Below, piece by piece: positions 56,060-64,000 of a stretch of DNA of 64,000 nt (position 1 is the stretch's first letter; every line of letters starts with the position of its first letter). Below the pieces are notes generated by a model. That model was not told the origin of the DNA and ran no database searches. It was given only the letters and a program-made list of their open reading frames with translations. The position numbers were made by a program, and so were the translations under genes. Source of the stretch: Salticus scenicus (Eukaryota; Arthropoda; Arachnida; Araneae; Salticidae); assembly GCA_963930645.1 (NCBI GenBank), contig OZ005649.1, forward strand, positions 44,708,275 through 44,772,274. Direction: 5' to 3'.

Positions 56060-56830
56060 CGTGTGTGTGTAGTGTAGTGGTGGTAGTGGTGTAACTTTTC
56101 TCCAAATTATCTCAGTAAGATTGATTTTTTTCTTTCTTTTTTTAAGGTATGGGTAAGTTATGCGCACCTAACATACGCTATAAAGCGATTTTGCGAAATA
56201 TTTCGCTTCTCCTCCATCAAGTGTGGGGTGGATTCAAAAACATGTTTTCAAGAGTAATTCTGCTCCAGATTATATCAAGAAAGCAATTTTTTTGATGCGT
56301 CGATTAGTAACGTGTACCCAAGACACACTATAAAGGAATTTTACGCAATTTTTTCCTGTCACATCTTGGGGGAAGGGAGCAAAAACATATTTTCTTGCAT
56401 GACTTCGCTCTAAATTATCTTACAAAGATGATTTTTGATCTGTGAATTGATCATATGTATCCAACACCTAGTTTTTTGAAACTCTCTCGTCTTCCACCCC
56501 CTTTTTATGTGTGGGGCCAAAAAAATACGTTTTCAAGCTTAACTTTGCTCCAAATTATTTCAGAAAGGAGATTTTTTTATGTTTTGGTGGGTTATGGGTA
56601 CTCAAAACGTATTATAAGGCGATTTTGCAAAATTACCTCCCCTTTCCATAAGCGGGCTGAACAAAAACACGTTTTCAACCTTAGCTCTGCTCCAAATCAC
56701 CTGAGAAAGGCGATTTTTGATGTGTGTGTTGGTTAAGTGTAAGCAATATGCCCTTAGAGGGAATTTCGCGAAACTTTTAAATTTACTCTTGAGGAAGGGG
56801 GGGGGGGGATAAAAAGCGGTTAAGACGATG
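56060..56830. repeat. Five-unit tandem repeat, about 140-163 bp
   Basis: Units are phased by CTCCAAATTAT-type words at 56101, 56264, 56409, 56549 and 56691. Each has AAAAACACGTTTTCAA and AGAAAGGCGATTTTT-type segments. The open frames over it (56455-56736 and the reverse strand) follow the periodicity and are not genes. A poly(G) run lies near 56798-56808. Confidence 0.8.
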
Positions 56831-57561
56831 CAAAAGGCAGGTGAAGCCAATCATCATATTGTGAGCCGGAAAGCTATTACAGAAGGCAGCGGGAACTTTA
56901 ACTGCGTAACTTAAAATACTTTCATAATTATTGACATAAAATGAAAACATTTTGACTTAATTATAACTTAATCTTATGATACTTAGCAAATATTTCTGGT
57001 ATAAACACAAAAAAATAATATTTTTATCTGTTTCAGTTTTACACTGCCATTATGGGCGATTTTGAGCCATCATAAAAAATATAAATATGATATTTTTATG
57101 TAAAATAAGAGCTATAAGAAAGTTTAATTTTTTTAAAAAGGCTTATACATATTCCGAAATTTTTAAAATACAGTTCCCATTATCTTGTGTTTTTTAGTCT
57201 TTCAACTAATGTAACACTATATATGCTAGACAGGCAAAGAACAATCCTTTGAATTTCTAAAGAACAATCCACTGCTACTGAATATATCACTTCTTTTACC
57301 CCTCCCCCTCCACACACACACACACAAAAAAAAAAGGCACTACATACTTAAAAAAAATTTAATTAAAAGAATCATTTATATGTTTCGTGTGTTTACCTTG
57401 CATAAGTAATATAATATATAAATAGAAAGCTTACTTAAGAAATGTTTTTATGTTTAATATTTTCTACATAAATTCTTAGTCACCTATATCTAACATGACA
57501 AAAATCCTTAATAAAATTTTGAATCGACTCACAGTTATGCTGATTATGGAATTAAGGCTTT
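56831..57561. other. Spacer before the BEL/Pao element
   Basis: AT-rich, with a (CA)n plus poly(A) tract at about 57312-57337. No gene recognised. Confidence 0.4.
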
Positions 57562-57906
57562 GTGAAAAAATATTATTATATATACTGCGCCATGAAAAAA
57601 TTCGTATAGTTCTGTAATTCACGTGTTCAATTTCAGTCATAAAATTTGCACCAGTTGGGAGAGCTTATTAACTTTATTTAGCGATTAAACACACAATAAA
57701 AAACTATTTGCAGTATACTTTGAAGAATTCACAATTATAACTTAATTCAGTATATTTCAGGATAACATTGTTTCTCCATAAAGGAGCCAAGATCATAATA
57801 TTTAAATCATAACTTTCATGTTCAAGAGAAAAAATTATACTTCCTGTTTAAGACAGGCCGAGAAACTAAACATAAAAAAAGTAACATTCTCAAAAAGAAA
57901 AAAGCA
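57562..57906 (-). repeat. 3' LTR of the BEL/Pao element
   Basis: Starts TGAAAAAATATTATTATATA on the plus strand. It is identical by eye to 63675-64000 over the 326 bp available. The inner edge is uncertain: CA at 57905-57906 precedes a pyrimidine-rich stretch (minus strand AAATGAGAGG, a possible polypurine tract), but CA at 57977-57978 next to minus-strand GGGGGCGGAG is an alternative. Confidence 0.85.
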
Positions 57907-58228
57907 CCTCTCATTTGGCAAAGAGCCAACTACTCGTCGGGGGGCTGGCGAAACGAAACCAAAAGCTACGTTCAAACATGCTCCGCCCCCATGAACGAAG
58001 GTTCATAAAAATATTCTACAAGTACAATAACAACATTAGTGTTATTACAGGTTTTCATTTTCTTGGTCTTCAACTGCAAATAGATAAGAAAAAAAAGAGA
58101 TTAATATACATATGAAACATTGTAACTAGATGATTAACATAAATGGATTAAAAACAGGAACATAAAAAAAAAAAAAATAAATAAAAATAAAATAAAATAA
58201 AATAAAAATAAAATAAAAATTTCAAAGT
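57907..58228 (-). other. 3' untranslated region of the BEL/Pao element
   Basis: Between the pol stop and the 3' LTR. Contains an (AAAAT)n-like microsatellite at 58166-58219 and the candidate polypurine tracts. No frame of note. Confidence 0.6.
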
Positions 58229-61200
58229 TCAAAATGGTAGAGGTGATAGTTTGGCGATCGGACGCTTCAACTCTCCATAAATAGTTTTCAGTAGAACAAC
58301 ACGAATCTTGCCATCTGCTCCAGGAAATAATTTGATTATGCGTCCTAGTTTCCACTTCAAAGGGGGCTGATTATCATCTTTTATTAAAACCAAGTCGTCT
58401 TTCTTGAAATTTGGTTTATTTATTAACCATTTTGATCGCCTTTGCAAGTCTGATAGGTAATCTGAAGACCATCTGTTCCAGAAACTTTGAAAAATTTTTT
58501 GTAGAAGTTTCCATCTTTCTAGCGGGGTTAGGTTAACTGAAGAATAGTCAGGTTCTGGTATTGAAGTCAAGGCAGTGCCTATGATAAAATGTCCTGGAGT
58601 TAGAGCATTTAAGTCACTTGGATCATTCGAGAGCGCAACAAGAGGTCTGGAGTTCAAGCACGATTCAATTTGAGTAATCAAAGTAAGGAACTGTTCATAA
58701 GTTAATATTTGTTCGCCAATAGTTCTTTTTAAATGACCCTTCATCTGTTTTATTCCAGCCTCCCAAAGTCCTCCAAAATGGGGGGCCGATGGGGGATTGA
58801 AATTCCATTTGATTGTTTCTTCGGACAAATATCTGTGGATCTTTTCGTCAGAAGCGATCAAGGACATCATTTTTTTCATTTCGTTGTCGGCACCTACAAA
58901 GTTCGTTCCTCTGTCTGAAAACAATTCTTCAGGTTTTCCTCGTCGAGCAACAAACCTCTTCAAGGATGCGAGGAATGTTTCAGAGGTGAGATCACTGAGT
59001 ATTTCCAAATGAATTGCTTTAGTGGAAAAACAGATATATAAACAAATATAACTTTTATAAGATCTAACACCTCGGCCCTTACGAGGTTTGATGAGAAAGG
59101 GGCCTGCAAGATCAACCCCGACTTTCGAAAACACTCGCGATGGCACTACACGAGCAGCTGGAAGATCACCCATCAGTTGAGAGGCTAAGTTCGATGTGGT
59201 TCTAAAACACTTCATACAGTTCCGCAGATTCCTTTTCACGGCGTCTCTTGCATTAATTATCCAATATTGTTGTCGCAGGACTGAAATTGTTAACTGAGTT
59301 CCACTGTGAAGATGTTTTTCATGAAAGTACTTTATAATTAAGTCTGTAATATGATGCGTTTTAGGAAGTATCATTTGGTGTTTTTGACTCTCAGGTAGGT
59401 TTGCGTGTCTTAATCTTCCACCAACACGAAGAATTTCATTTTTGTCTAGAAAAGGGTTTAAAGAAAGGAGTTTGTTACTAGCATTCAGGTTTTTTCCAGA
59501 TTTTAAAGTCTTTATTTCCTCTCCAAATTCATGTCTTTGAACCAACTTCACAATAATTTTAGTTGCCTCATCAAGTTCTTGTATAGTTAAAAAGCCAGTA
59601 TTTCGCGCAGATCGACATTTAGTATTTTTTATAAATCTAAGACACCAGGCTGTAACACGTCTTAATTTAGACCAAGATGAAAACTTATATAATAATTCAA
59701 ATTCATTATTGCCATGAGTTAAAGAGCAAACAGTAGTTTTCCGTTGTTCTCTCAAAATCTCTTCTTCAGGTATTTTGACTTCATTTTCCGGTAGTGGTGT
59801 CGGTAAGTGCTCTTCTTTCAACCAGATTGGTCCCTTTAACCATTCTTCGTTCTTCAACAATTCAGTTGCTGTGCAACCACGAGATAGCACATCAGCGGGA
59901 TTTTTAACCCCTGGACAAAATCTCCACTGAGATGGGGCTACTAATCGTTGAATTTCACGCACTCTGTTCTCTACAAAGGGCTTCCAGTTACTAGCACTTC
60001 CTTTGACCCAATAAAGGGTAATTTGGGAATCACAGAAGCATAGTATGTTTTTGACGGGAACTGAAAATAGCTGCCCAAGATAATGAGCTAATCGAGCAGC
60101 TGTTAAGGCTCCCATCAATTCAAGTCGAGGCAAAGTAAGTTTTTTGAGAGGAGCTACTCTTGTCTTTGACATAATAAATGAAGTTTCACGGGAACAAGGA
60201 TCACGAAAATAAGCTACTGTACCATATCCCTTCAAACTGGCATCGCAGAAAACACAAATTTGAATAGTTTCAGGAGTTAATTTTTCAAAATTCGTAAAAT
60301 ATTTTCTAGGCACTTCAAAATTTTCTAAATCCTGTATTTCACGATGCCATTTCTTAAATTTTTGTGTTAAAGCATCAGGTAAAGCAGAATCCCAATCAAC
60401 ACCCTGCTCCCATAGTTCTTGCATTAGAAATTTAACTCTTATTATAAAAGGGGAAATAAACCCTACAGGGTCATACACCTTTGCTACAGTTTGTAAAACA
60501 ATTCTCTTAGTGATAATTTCATTATCAAACCCTTCTAACAGAGATTGAATGTCTATTCTTAACGTGTCATTATTAGTTGACCACATTATTCCCAATACTT
60601 TAGAGATATTTCCCTCATTTATTTCTTCATCAACGTTTATTCCATATTTTTCCCACAATTTGCTTAATTCGTAAGAGTTACTTTTAAATTTCCTTAATGT
60701 CATATTGGCATCTTTAAGTATTTTCACAGCACCAGACGATAAAATAAATGCTTCATTTACAGAATTAGCGCCATGAAAGAGATCATCAACATATAAGGAA
60801 GTATCGAGCATATCAACTACTTTCTCAAACAAGTTTTTATAGCCCTTTATGTGATGTTTAATGGTAGCTGAGAGCAAAAAGGGTGATGTTGTAACACCAA
60901 AAGTTACACGAGTCATGCGGAAAACCTTTAATAGAGGATTTTTACTATTTATATCCTCAAACCATAGAAATCTCAAAAAGTTTCTATCATTTTCTGCAAC
61001 CTGTATTTGCAGAAAAGCTTTTTCAATGTCACAAACAAAGGCAATTTTATGAAGGCGGAATTTTAAAATAATATCCAAAATATTAGGATTTAAATTGGGG
61101 CCTGCAAATAAACATTCATTTAAAGATCTTGCTTCCTTTTCTTTGGAAGAAGCATCAAACACTATTCTGACCTTTGTAGTGGACTTATCTGTTCTTATCA

Positions 61201-62191
61201 CCGGTCTGTGGGGCATATAATATACACCAGTTTCATTTTTGTTTATTTTACACTCCTCTATTATGCCCATTTTCTTTTGTTCCTCAAGAATTTTTTCATA
61301 TTCATTTTTAAGCCATTCATTTTTAGACAGTTTTGTTCTCAAACCCCAAAGTCTATTTTTGGCTATTTCTATATTCGATTTTAATTCATTTTTATTTTCC
61401 TTCCACAAAAATTGAATTTCATATCTTCCCTTAACAAAATTTAAATTTTCATTAAAAGAATTAATAATTTCTATATCTCTCTGTGACATAGAATCATTCT
61501 TACTGTCACATATTCCAAGTGATTCTAAATCCCAAAAACGCTGCAAATCAAAACTGTCAAATTTATTTACAGATACAAAATGCGAATTAATTACTTCTGT
61601 ACTATTATTATTCAATTTCCCCACTACAGTATATCCGAAAATAGTATTAGCAACATATAAATTATCACCGATTTCTTCAATGATACCTCTCTGTATTTTC
61701 CAAAAATAATCAGCTCCTAGCAAAATATTAATTTTGGAATCACTTAATGAATTGTCTGCCAATTTCCAGTTTTTATTTTTAATATAACTTTCAATTTCTG
61801 GTTCGCCCCTTGGGCTTTTCAAGGGAGTCGCGGTTATTAAGTCTGTAGCTAATACTTCAACATGGATGAGCCGACGAGGATTTATTTTGCTACGCAGTTC
61901 AATATTAAAAACCTCGAATTCCTCTTCTTTACCTTTATTTATACCAAAGGCAAAAACAGTTAGCTTTTCTGTTCTTACACGGGTTAATTTTAATTCGTGG
62001 GCCAATTCTTTAGTAATAAAACTTTTTTCACTTCCGGAATCCAATAAGAGTCTGACAGTTTTTGATCTAGAATTAGATTGGGCTATGACGCAACATGTTT
62101 GCAATAACGCTGCCTGATTACTGTTTTTTAAATGTGAATTCGATACTATAGTGTTCTCTACTACTTCTGGTTTCAAGTTTTTGAAAAACAA
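58229..62191 (-). CDS. BEL/Pao pol polyprotein (protease, RT, RNase H, integrase)
   Basis: About 1320 codons, open throughout. Aspartic protease: DSGSEKSFI at residues 51-59. Reverse transcriptase: about 290-600, with VRIVFDASSK (341-350), CDIEKAFLQI (388-397) and the catalytic YVDD at 467-470. RNase H: about 640-775, with D650 (VFCDAS), E691, D721 (FCDSQ) and D767 (NPADVLSRG). Integrase: zinc-binding H957/H962 and C992/C995, then the catalytic triad D1027 (GVDLAGPF), D1093 (SDRGTNF) and E1144 (LWEAGIK). A C-terminal BEL-specific domain (1230-1320) contains KDDLVLIKDD. All key residues are present, so this copy could encode working enzymes. No good ATG opens the frame: the first codon taken here is TTG at 62189-62191 and the frame extends only four codons further upstream. 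It overlaps gag in the -1 frame, so pol is probably made as a Gag-Pol fusion, by frameshifting or because of a one-base indel in the T5/A5 runs near 62175-62195. Confidence 0.95.
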   Translation of the reverse strand: MFFKNLKPEVVENTIVSNSHLKNSNQAALLQTCCVIAQSNSRSKTVRLLLDSGSEKSFITKELAHELKLTRVRTEKLTVFAFGINKGKEEEFEVFNIELRSKINPRRLIHVEVLATDLITATPLKSPRGEPEIESYIKNKNWKLADNSLSDSKINILLGADYFWKIQRGIIEEIGDNLYVANTIFGYTVVGKLNNNSTEVINSHFVSVNKFDSFDLQRFWDLESLGICDSKNDSMSQRDIEIINSFNENLNFVKGRYEIQFLWKENKNELKSNIEIAKNRLWGLRTKLSKNEWLKNEYEKILEEQKKMGIIEECKINKNETGVYYMPHRPVIRTDKSTTKVRIVFDASSKEKEARSLNECLFAGPNLNPNILDIILKFRLHKIAFVCDIEKAFLQIQVAENDRNFLRFLWFEDINSKNPLLKVFRMTRVTFGVTTSPFLLSATIKHHIKGYKNLFEKVVDMLDTSLYVDDLFHGANSVNEAFILSSGAVKILKDANMTLRKFKSNSYELSKLWEKYGINVDEEINEGNISKVLGIMWSTNNDTLRIDIQSLLEGFDNEIITKRIVLQTVAKVYDPVGFISPFIIRVKFLMQELWEQGVDWDSALPDALTQKFKKWHREIQDLENFEVPRKYFTNFEKLTPETIQICVFCDASLKGYGTVAYFRDPCSRETSFIMSKTRVAPLKKLTLPRLELMGALTAARLAHYLGQLFSVPVKNILCFCDSQITLYWVKGSASNWKPFVENRVREIQRLVAPSQWRFCPGVKNPADVLSRGCTATELLKNEEWLKGPIWLKEEHLPTPLPENEVKIPEEEILREQRKTTVCSLTHGNNEFELLYKFSSWSKLRRVTAWCLRFIKNTKCRSARNTGFLTIQELDEATKIIVKLVQRHEFGEEIKTLKSGKNLNASNKLLSLNPFLDKNEILRVGGRLRHANLPESQKHQMILPKTHHITDLIIKYFHEKHLHSGTQLTISVLRQQYWIINARDAVKRNLRNCMKCFRTTSNLASQLMGDLPAARVVPSRVFSKVGVDLAGPFLIKPRKGRGVRSYKSYICLYICFSTKAIHLEILSDLTSETFLASLKRFVARRGKPEELFSDRGTNFVGADNEMKKMMSLIASDEKIHRYLSEETIKWNFNPPSAPHFGGLWEAGIKQMKGHLKRTIGEQILTYEQFLTLITQIESCLNSRPLVALSNDPSDLNALTPGHFIIGTALTSIPEPDYSSVNLTPLERWKLLQKIFQSFWNRWSSDYLSDLQRRSKWLINKPNFKKDDLVLIKDDNQPPLKWKLGRIIKLFPGADGKIRVVLLKTIYGELKRPIAKLSPLPF

Positions 62192-63405
62192 AATAATTTG
62201 TTATGATCTGTTGCTTTACATTTTTCGCAAGGCTGCGATTTCACCCTGCACTGTGATGACAGATGAGATTTTAGAAAACATTTATAACACCTGCCATCCT
62301 TCTTTAATTTTAACCTTTTCTCAACATCAGTTAAATTAGTACATCCAAGAGAATGATGATCATAATTCTTGCAAAATATGCATATATTTTTTACACCTAC
62401 ATTCAATGAATTCATTTTATTTGGAAATTTTCTGTCATTAATTTCGGCTTTATTTTTATTTACAATTACCGAAGCATTTTTATAATTAATCATACTAAGT
62501 GATTTTTCACGCGATTCAAGTTCTACTTTAAGAAAATTAATTAAGTCTGTCACATCAGACTCATCCTTCCTTTTATCACTTTGCCTGTAATATTCAACTA
62601 CTAGATCGTTTGGCAATAATTTTAATAAAATTGGATTCAGTAAATGACCATATTGGCCTTTTGTCACCCCTAAATTAGATAAACTGCGAATATTTACTTC
62701 ACAAGCGTCATAAAACTTTCGCAAAGCAGTTATATTTGATGAACTTTTTACGCCTTCTAAGTTTATCAATTTATTCATGTGAGCATTAATGATAATATCC
62801 TTTTGCCCAAAACGTGTTTTCAATATTTCTATGCAATTATCATAATTTTGTTCCGTAAGTGAAAACCCTTCAATAACATTGTACGCTTTGTCAGTTAAAA
62901 GCGTTTTCAAGTAAGTGAATTTTTCAATCTTTGTAAGATTTTCATTTAAATGGATTGAATTTTCGAAACAATCGAAAAATTCGTTCCATTTTTCTATTTG
63001 TCCACCAAATTTTGGTAAGGACATTTTCGGCAATCTCACTGCCGAACCAGTTTTTGTTTGGGTTTCACTGACAGAACAGTTTGAACTACTTTCATCTTTA
63101 TTATTACATAATCTTTTTAATCTTAGTTTCATTTTGCATTTGGCAGAAATTATTTGCTCGCCGTATTTATCGCTGGTCGCGATATCTTTTTCATACTCTT
63201 TAATATCTACTATTAAATTTTCAATTTCATTATTTAAATTTTTTAATGCAATTTCTCTTTCACCTATCATTTCCTGGATTTCGATGATTTCGTCTGATTT
63301 TGTATTTTCTAGATCGTCCAATAATAAATTCTCTAATTTATTTATTAATTTAGTTACATTTGAGCGTTCCGTAGAACGCTTAGCTTTTAACTTTTCAATA
63401 TTCAT
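62173..63405 (-). CDS. BEL/Pao gag protein
   Basis: 410 codons from the ATG at 63403-63405. The frame stays open seven codons further upstream but without another ATG. The N-terminal part (about 10-95) is helical and charged. The gag domain typical of BEL/Pao (DUF1759-like) spans about residues 125-300: LPKMSLPKFGGQIEKWNEFF, KFTYLKTLLTDKAY, CIEILKTRFG. The C-terminus has cysteine/histidine clusters: CIFCKNYDHHSLGC, CYKCFLKSHLSSQC and CEKCKATDHNKLFC. These resemble zinc knuckles that bind RNA. The product would build the cytoplasmic particle that packages element RNA. It ends 18 bases into the pol frame. Confidence 0.92.
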   Translation of the reverse strand: MNIEKLKAKRSTERSNVTKLINKLENLLLDDLENTKSDEIIEIQEMIGEREIALKNLNNEIENLIVDIKEYEKDIATSDKYGEQIISAKCKMKLRLKRLCNNKDESSSNCSVSETQTKTGSAVRLPKMSLPKFGGQIEKWNEFFDCFENSIHLNENLTKIEKFTYLKTLLTDKAYNVIEGFSLTEQNYDNCIEILKTRFGQKDIIINAHMNKLINLEGVKSSSNITALRKFYDACEVNIRSLSNLGVTKGQYGHLLNPILLKLLPNDLVVEYYRQSDKRKDESDVTDLINFLKVELESREKSLSMINYKNASVIVNKNKAEINDRKFPNKMNSLNVGVKNICIFCKNYDHHSLGCTNLTDVEKRLKLKKDGRCYKCFLKSHLSSQCRVKSQPCEKCKATDHNKLFCFSKT

Positions 63406-63459
63406 AGCGAGCAAATAATCAAACAAAATAATTCAAATAATTAAAATTTCTAATTTCAT

Positions 63460-63549
63460 TTAATCAATGTTATAAATAGTAGTTAAATTTTGCTTACCTG
63501 GTTCCATATCCAGGCAGCTATCCAATAACGAATCCGGAATTCCAGTCAT
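63460..63549 (-). other. Leader mini-frame with splice-donor-like site
   Basis: In the leader between the 5' LTR and gag, a 29-codon frame begins ATG at 63547-63549 (MTGIPDSLLDSCLDMEP...). It contains CCAG/GTAAGC, a good splice-donor match, at about 63492-63500. Splicing into gag near its start would fuse these residues to Gag. Alternatively it is just an upstream ORF. Confidence 0.35.
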
Positions 63550-63656
63550 TATTATTTTTCAGTTTCGTTTTCACAATAAATTATCCAAGCTTTCAAATCC
63601 AAATCCAGATAAATTAATATCTAAGGGTAATTTCACTTTTAAGGGATTTCACATAT

Positions 63657-63674
63657 CCCGAGTTTCGTTCACCA
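63657..63674 (-). promoter_or_regulatory. Primer-binding site of the BEL/Pao element
   Basis: Minus strand TGGTGAACGAAACTCGGG directly follows the 5' LTR. TGG would pair with a tRNA CCA end. The matching tRNA was not determined. Confidence 0.65.
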
Positions 63675-64000
63675 TGAAAAAATATTATTATATATACTGC
63701 GCCATGAAAAAATTCGTATAGTTCTGTAATTCACGTGTTCAATTTCAGTCATAAAATTTGCACCAGTTGGGAGAGCTTATTAACTTTATTTAGCGATTAA
63801 ACACACAATAAAAAACTATTTGCAGTATACTTTGAAGAATTCACAATTATAACTTAATTCAGTATATTTCAGGATAACATTGTTTCTCCATAAAGGAGCC
63901 AAGATCATAATATTTAAATCATAACTTTCATGTTCAAGAGAAAAAATTATACTTCCTGTTTAAGACAGGCCGAGAAACTAAACATAAAAAAAGTAACATT
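63675..64000 (-). repeat. 5' LTR of the BEL/Pao element (partial)
   Basis: First 326 bp (plus-strand order) of the LTR, apparently identical to 57562-57887. The rest lies beyond the window edge. It should contain the element promoter. Confidence 0.92.

Larger units (their letters stand above)
57562..64000 (-). mobile_element. BEL/Pao LTR retrotransposon, young, runs off the window
   Basis: The left (3') LTR starts at 57562 and the right (5') LTR at 63675, continuing past 64000. Between them the minus strand carries a leader, gag (62173-63405) and pol (58229-62191). Pol order is protease, reverse transcriptase, RNase H, integrase, the BEL/Pao and gypsy order. The overlapping 326 bp of the two LTRs look identical, and gag and pol are free of stops, so the insertion is recent. 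No envelope-like frame lies between pol and the 3' LTR. The right flank is outside the window, so the target duplication cannot be checked. Confidence 0.92.

Noticed and set aside
56455..56850. 93- and 82-codon frames
   Set aside because: They fall within the 140-163-bp tandem array and repeat its units.
58134..58355. Env-like hydrophobic frame after BEL/Pao pol
   Set aside because: The hydrophobic residues come from translating the (AAAAT)n microsatellite on the minus strand. No signal peptide or glycoprotein features.
62915..63418. 167-codon plus-strand frame
   Set aside because: Antisense shadow of BEL/Pao gag.

Overview
The window is AT-rich eukaryotic DNA made almost entirely of transposable elements, their decayed remnants, tandem repeats and simple-sequence tracts. 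I see no convincing host gene, no rRNA and no functional tRNA gene. The mix of BEL/Pao and Ty3/gypsy-type LTR elements, Tc1/mariner, pogo/Tigger, hAT, MULE and piggyBac-like DNA transposons, tRNA-derived SINEs and long poly(A)/poly(T) tracts fits an arthropod. A chelicerate such as a spider is my low-confidence guess from general character only.

Layout, left half. A 328-bp palindromic MITE (494-821) is followed by a 5.4-kb hAT-type element (1285-6645). The hAT has a perfect 8-bp target duplication, two different GATTACG subterminal arrays, a decayed hAT transposase (3464-4015), and a tandem-monomer repeat split by a SINE. Tandem arrays follow (6.8-9.6 kb). A long, probably intact MULE-type transposase with zinc fingers lies at 12211-14520 (minus), next to a 251-bp hairpin. 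From 15 to 34 kb there are only small non-autonomous elements: hAT-like, a hairpin MITE, an 83-bp piggyBac-like element, tRNA-derived SINEs, and Helitron-like and minisatellite arrays.

Layout, right half. A Tc1-type element with a broken transposase (34521-36024) sits inside a composite repeat. A 277-bp tandem repeat block and a tail-to-tail inverted pair lie at 38.6-40.1 kb. Next come a decayed mariner (40.8-42 kb), a complete but inactivated pogo-like element (42321-45307), two palindromic Tc1-type MITEs, another composite repeat, and a hAT-like MITE with 8-bp duplications (49059-49487). A non-autonomous Ty3/gypsy-like LTR element (49597-55375, minus) is interrupted by a Tigger-like element (50613-52422). 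The window ends in a young BEL/Pao element (57562 to beyond 64000, minus) with apparently identical LTRs and long open gag and pol frames.

A recurring composite architecture appears at seven or more sites: tandem monomers of about 140-280 bp, then a short ACAC or CAGA microsatellite, then a conserved tail of about 110 bp, then a terminal hairpin running into GTAAAAA. It is the best candidate here for an under-described repeat system. The nesting (SINE in composite repeat in hAT; Tc1 in composite repeat; Tigger in LTR element) gives a relative chronology of insertions.
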